Below, one piece after another: positions 61,850 to 64,000 of a stretch of 64,000 nt of DNA (its first letter is position 1; each line of letters opens with the position of its first letter). The translations under genes were made by a program, and so were the position numbers. Below the pieces are notes generated by a model. It had not been told where the DNA came from, ran no database searches, and saw only the letters and a program-made list of their open reading frames with translations. This DNA is from Gp6-AA40 sp036407095. GTDB lineage: Bacteria; Acidobacteriota; Vicinamibacteria; Vicinamibacterales; UBA2999. Location: the NCBI GenBank assembly GCA_036407095.1, contig DASWZV010000055.1, forward strand, positions 16,225-80,224, written 5' to 3'.

Positions 61850-62260
61850 ATGCGACGCAACCGCTCCGTACCACCCTGCACCGTGATCCCTGTGCTCATT
61901 TACCCCGACCCCGGCGCAGCAGCTGATTGGCTAGCCAAGGCGTTCGGCTTTACTGTCCGCCTGCGCATCGCCAATCACCGCGTGCAGATGCGAGCCGGGG
62001 ACGGCTGCTTCACCATCGCCGAAGGCACGGTCGCGCCGAACAACTCGCATATCGTCCAGGTCCGGATCGACGATGCCGAAGGTCACTGCGAGCGCGCGCG
62101 GGAGAATGGAGCCATCATCCTGACCGAGCCGAAAGACCAACCCTACGGCGAGCGCCAATACAATGCTGAGGACTTTTATGGCCACCGCTGGGACTTCACC
62201 GAAACGATCGCCGACATCGCTCCGGAGGAATGGAGCGACGGTGCGTTTCATCTTGAGTGA
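61850..62260 (+). CDS. VOC-family (glyoxalase/bleomycin-resistance fold) protein
   Basis: 136 aa, no signal. VOC fold: VIPVLIYPDPGAAADWLAKAFGF, VRLRIANHRVQM, HIVQVRIDDAEGHCERARENGA and the closing YNAEDFYGHRWDFTETI. Family members include glyoxalases, dioxygenases and drug-binding proteins; the metal residues are incomplete, so a binding role is possible. It lies between the LacI gene and the operator-controlled TonB gene without obvious linkage to either. Confidence 0.82.
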   Translation: MRRNRSVPPCTVIPVLIYPDPGAAADWLAKAFGFTVRLRIANHRVQMRAGDGCFTIAEGTVAPNNSHIVQVRIDDAEGHCERARENGAIILTEPKDQPYGERQYNAEDFYGHRWDFTETIADIAPEEWSDGAFHLE

Positions 62261-62354
62261 ACCGATCTGGTCGGCTTGAACGCTGCCGGATGACCTAATT
62301 AGGAGTTCGACTGTCACCACCGGCTCCTAGGGCCCAATCTACGCCGCGCCCCAA
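62261..62354. other. Intergenic stretch with CCTAATTAGG palindrome
   Basis: The 5' part of the 246-base gap before the TonB receptor. CCTAATTAGG (62294-62303) is a perfect 10-base palindrome, AT-rich in a GC-rich setting. AGGAG (62301-62305) can also pair with CTCCT (62324-62328), giving a weak hairpin after the VOC gene. No gene is seen here. Confidence 0.3.
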
Positions 62355-62383
62355 TTGACAACATGTCTCGGTGGTGGTAAAAG
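62355..62383 (+). promoter_or_regulatory. Sigma-70-type promoter of the TonB receptor gene
   Basis: Consensus -35 TTGACA (62355-62360), 17-base spacer, and -10 TAAAAG (62378-62383, four of six matches). Transcription would start near 62390, directly before the first LacI operator. It is the clearest promoter in the window. Confidence 0.65.
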
Positions 62384-62394
62384 GCAGCCGGACT

Positions 62395-62412
62395 TCTGGA
62401 ACCGGTTCCAGA
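62395..62412. promoter_or_regulatory. LacI-type operator 1 of the TonB receptor gene
   Basis: TCTGGAACCGGTTCCAGA is a perfect 18-base palindrome just downstream of the predicted transcription start, an effective position for repression. It contains the 16-base site found upstream of the LacI gene. Confidence 0.78.
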
Positions 62413-62463
62413 CCACCTCCCAAGCGAACGGTGCGCGTGTGCCCGATTCGGGGCGGGCCGAGG

Positions 62464-62477
62464 TGGAACCGGTTCCA
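62464..62477. promoter_or_regulatory. LacI-type operator 2 of the TonB receptor gene
   Basis: TGGAACCGGTTCCA is a perfect 14-base palindrome whose centre is 67 bases from operator 1, in the leader 29 bases before the ATG. Paired sites allow two repressor dimers, or a loop by a tetramer. Confidence 0.75.
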
Positions 62478-62506
62478 TCAAGGGGCCCTGCGGGGAAGGA
62501 GGATCT

Positions 62507-64000
62507 ATGCGGTTCGTCCGAAGATTCGCGCGCGGATGGCGTCCTGTCCTGGTCGCCCTCCTCTTCGCAGTCTATCCAGCCTTTGCTCACGCGCAAACGA
62601 CCAGTGCCTCGGTGGCGGGCATCGTCCAGGACTCGCAAGGCTTGGTGCTGCCCGGCGTCACCGTGACGATGACGAGCCGCACGCAGGGCAATGCCCAGAC
62701 CGCCGTCACCGATGCTGGCGGCCGCTTCGCGTTTCCCATCGTGAGGCCCGACACCTACGCACTCCACGTCGCGCTTCAAGGCTTCAAGCCGTTCGAGCGG
62801 ACGAACCTCGTGGTCAACGCCAACGACAAGCTGTCTGTAGGAGCGCTGACGCTCGAACTCGGCGGGCTGACAGAAGAAGTCAGCGTCACCAGCCGGGTCA
62901 CCGAGCTGCAATCGGTGAGCGGCGAACGCTCGTTCACGCTCGAGAGCGAAACGTTGAAGAACATCGCCAACAACGGCCGCGCCCTCTTCAACTTCGCGAC
63001 GCTGGTGCCCGGCACGCTGTCGCAGACGCGTGGCAACACCGAGCTGCTCCAGATCAGCGACTTCACCGTGAACGGTCAGCGGCCCAACTCGAACAACATC
63101 ACGATCGACGGTGTCTCCAACATTGACACCGGCGACAACGGCCACAACATGGCCACGACGAACATCGACGCGGTCTCCGAGTTCAAGATCCTGACGAATG
63201 CGTACCAGGCCGAGTACGGGCGCGCCGCCGGCGGCCAGCTGCAGGTCGTGACCAAGAGCGGCACGCAGACTTTCCACGGGTCCGGCTATTGGTACGGACG
63301 GCGATCTGACTGGAACGCCAACTCCTATTTGAACAAGCGGGAGACGCCGGAGATCCCGAAGCCTGAAACGTCGCGCAACGATCGCGGCTACACCGTCGGT
63401 GGACCGGTCACGTTGGGCGCGTTCAACGCCGACAAGAGAAAGCTGTTCTTCTTCTGGAGTCAGGAATTCCAGCGCCGCCAGGATCCGGCGGCGCTTGGTG
63501 TGGTGAATACGCGGGTGCCGACCGCGCTCGAACGGCGCGGCGATTTCTCACAGAGCGTAGACAGCAGCGGCAACCCGTTCCCCTACATTCGTGATTACAC
63601 CACCGGCTTGCCGTGCAGCGCCGCCGACACGCGCGGCTGCTTCCAGGACGGGGGCGTCCTCGGCCGCATTCCCGCGAGCCGGATCTATCAGCCCGGCCTC
63701 AACGCACTCAACATCTTTCCCGCCCCGAATTTCTCGGGCGGCAGCGGCTTGAATTTCACGAGCCAGGTGCCCGACAGCCGTCCACGCCGTGAAGACCTGC
63801 TGCGGATGGACTTCCAGGCGACCGACAACTGGCGGATCACCGGCCGCTACATGAAGACCAAGGACGAGAACTTGCAGGCGTACGGGACGACGTGGGCCGG
63901 CAGCGGCAGCGCTCAGCTCCCGACGCCGGTCCTCAATCCCCAGCCGGGCGGGAATTACATGATCTCCGCGACCGGGATCCTGAACAACAGCACGGCGCTC
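62507..64000 (+). CDS. Oar-like TonB-dependent receptor (N-terminal part, cut by window end)
   Basis: 498 codons are visible from the ATG at 62507 (GGAAGGAGG upstream) and the frame stays open to the last base. Signal WRPVLVALLFAVYPAFAHAQ; carboxypeptidase-regulatory domain (about 30-115: VAGIVQDSQGLVLPGVTVTM); plug with NSNNITIDGVSNIDTGDNG and SEFKILTNAYQAEYGRAAGG; then the first barrel strands. The two LacI-type operators and a strong promoter show that it is sugar-regulated by the upstream LacI protein. Substrate unknown; the remaining barrel lies beyond the window. Confidence 0.9.
   Translation, partial: MRFVRRFARGWRPVLVALLFAVYPAFAHAQTTSASVAGIVQDSQGLVLPGVTVTMTSRTQGNAQTAVTDAGGRFAFPIVRPDTYALHVALQGFKPFERTNLVVNANDKLSVGALTLELGGLTEEVSVTSRVTELQSVSGERSFTLESETLKNIANNGRALFNFATLVPGTLSQTRGNTELLQISDFTVNGQRPNSNNITIDGVSNIDTGDNGHNMATTNIDAVSEFKILTNAYQAEYGRAAGGQLQVVTKSGTQTFHGSGYWYGRRSDWNANSYLNKRETPEIPKPETSRNDRGYTVGGPVTLGAFNADKRKLFFFWSQEFQRRQDPAALGVVNTRVPTALERRGDFSQSVDSSGNPFPYIRDYTTGLPCSAADTRGCFQDGGVLGRIPASRIYQPGLNALNIFPAPNFSGGSGLNFTSQVPDSRPRREDLLRMDFQATDNWRITGRYMKTKDENLQAYGTTWAGSGSAQLPTPVLNPQPGGNYMISATGILNNSTAL

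Noticed and set aside
1..64000. tRNA, rRNA, CRISPR, transposase or prophage signals
   Set aside because: None found: no T-loop-like GGTTCGAAT contexts with cloverleaf partners, no regular spacer-repeat arrays, and no transposase or integrase motifs.

Overview
The window reads as one gene-dense, high-GC chromosomal segment from a free-living, plant-polymer-degrading bacterium. The mix points to Acidobacteriota, most likely the Vicinamibacteria (subdivision 6): Oar-like TonB-dependent receptors with an N-terminal carboxypeptidase-regulatory domain, PQQ beta-propeller dehydrogenases carrying c-type haems, tannase/feruloyl esterases, bicupins, and a small-protein family with a 'GKPDLSGVW' signature. 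This placement is inference from gene content; no rRNA or other phylogenetic marker is present. I call 48 protein genes. No tRNA, rRNA, CRISPR array or insertion sequence was seen, and no gene-free stretch exceeds about 250 bases.

Layout. (a) 1-5006: cytochrome c/copper-monooxygenase-like fusion, metallo-beta-lactamase (MBL)-fold hydrolase, a 'DLSGVW' protein, a PEBP protein. (b) 5016-11064, minus strand: a four-gene run (B3-type MBL hydrolase, HpaI-type aldolase, PQQ dehydrogenase with haem, mandelate-racemase-type dehydratase) in which every product has an export signal. It faces a second MBL hydrolase and a lactate-permease-type carrier (11198-14061). (c) 14034-24663: a pentose/galactose locus. 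RbsC/RbsA-type ABC genes on the minus strand diverge from a plus-strand series: GalT-like uridylyltransferase, IMPase-family phosphatase, a GHMP kinase closely resembling plant L-arabinokinase, a sugar-binding lipoprotein, GH51 arabinofuranosidase, mutarotase, FAH-fold dehydratase. (d) 24665-30505: second PQQ/haem protein, bicupin, small ABM-like protein, IclR regulator, GH10 xylanase. (e) 30563-44952: two large TonB receptors, cupin proteins, a haem/propeller protein, and a tight operon of three 'DLSGVW'-type proteins around an MBL-fold protein that has lost its metal ligands. (f) 45031-54402: tannase, LysR regulator, and a coupled operon of CoA-transferase, two 2-hydroxyacyl-CoA-dehydratase-like subunits, MFS carrier and two esterases. 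(g) 54427-60352: MFS carrier with sucrose phosphorylase; ceramidase-like protein and a second tannase. (h) 60353-64000: LacI regulator, VOC protein, and a TonB receptor cut by the window end.

How it fits together. The genes describe an organism that cuts arabinoxylan, sucrose and phenolic esters outside the cytoplasm, takes up fragments through TonB receptors, ABC and MFS carriers, and oxidises part of the sugars in the periplasm. Two regulatory circuits can be read from the DNA. LacI-type palindromes (TGGAACCGGTTCCA core) lie before the LacI gene and twice before the last TonB receptor. A 15-base near-palindrome (about TTGCGYATWGTGMAR) recurs in four divergent intergenic regions, one beside the IclR gene. 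The most novel-looking systems are the all-exported oxidation-dehydration-aldolase operon and the plant-type arabinokinase/GalT locus.
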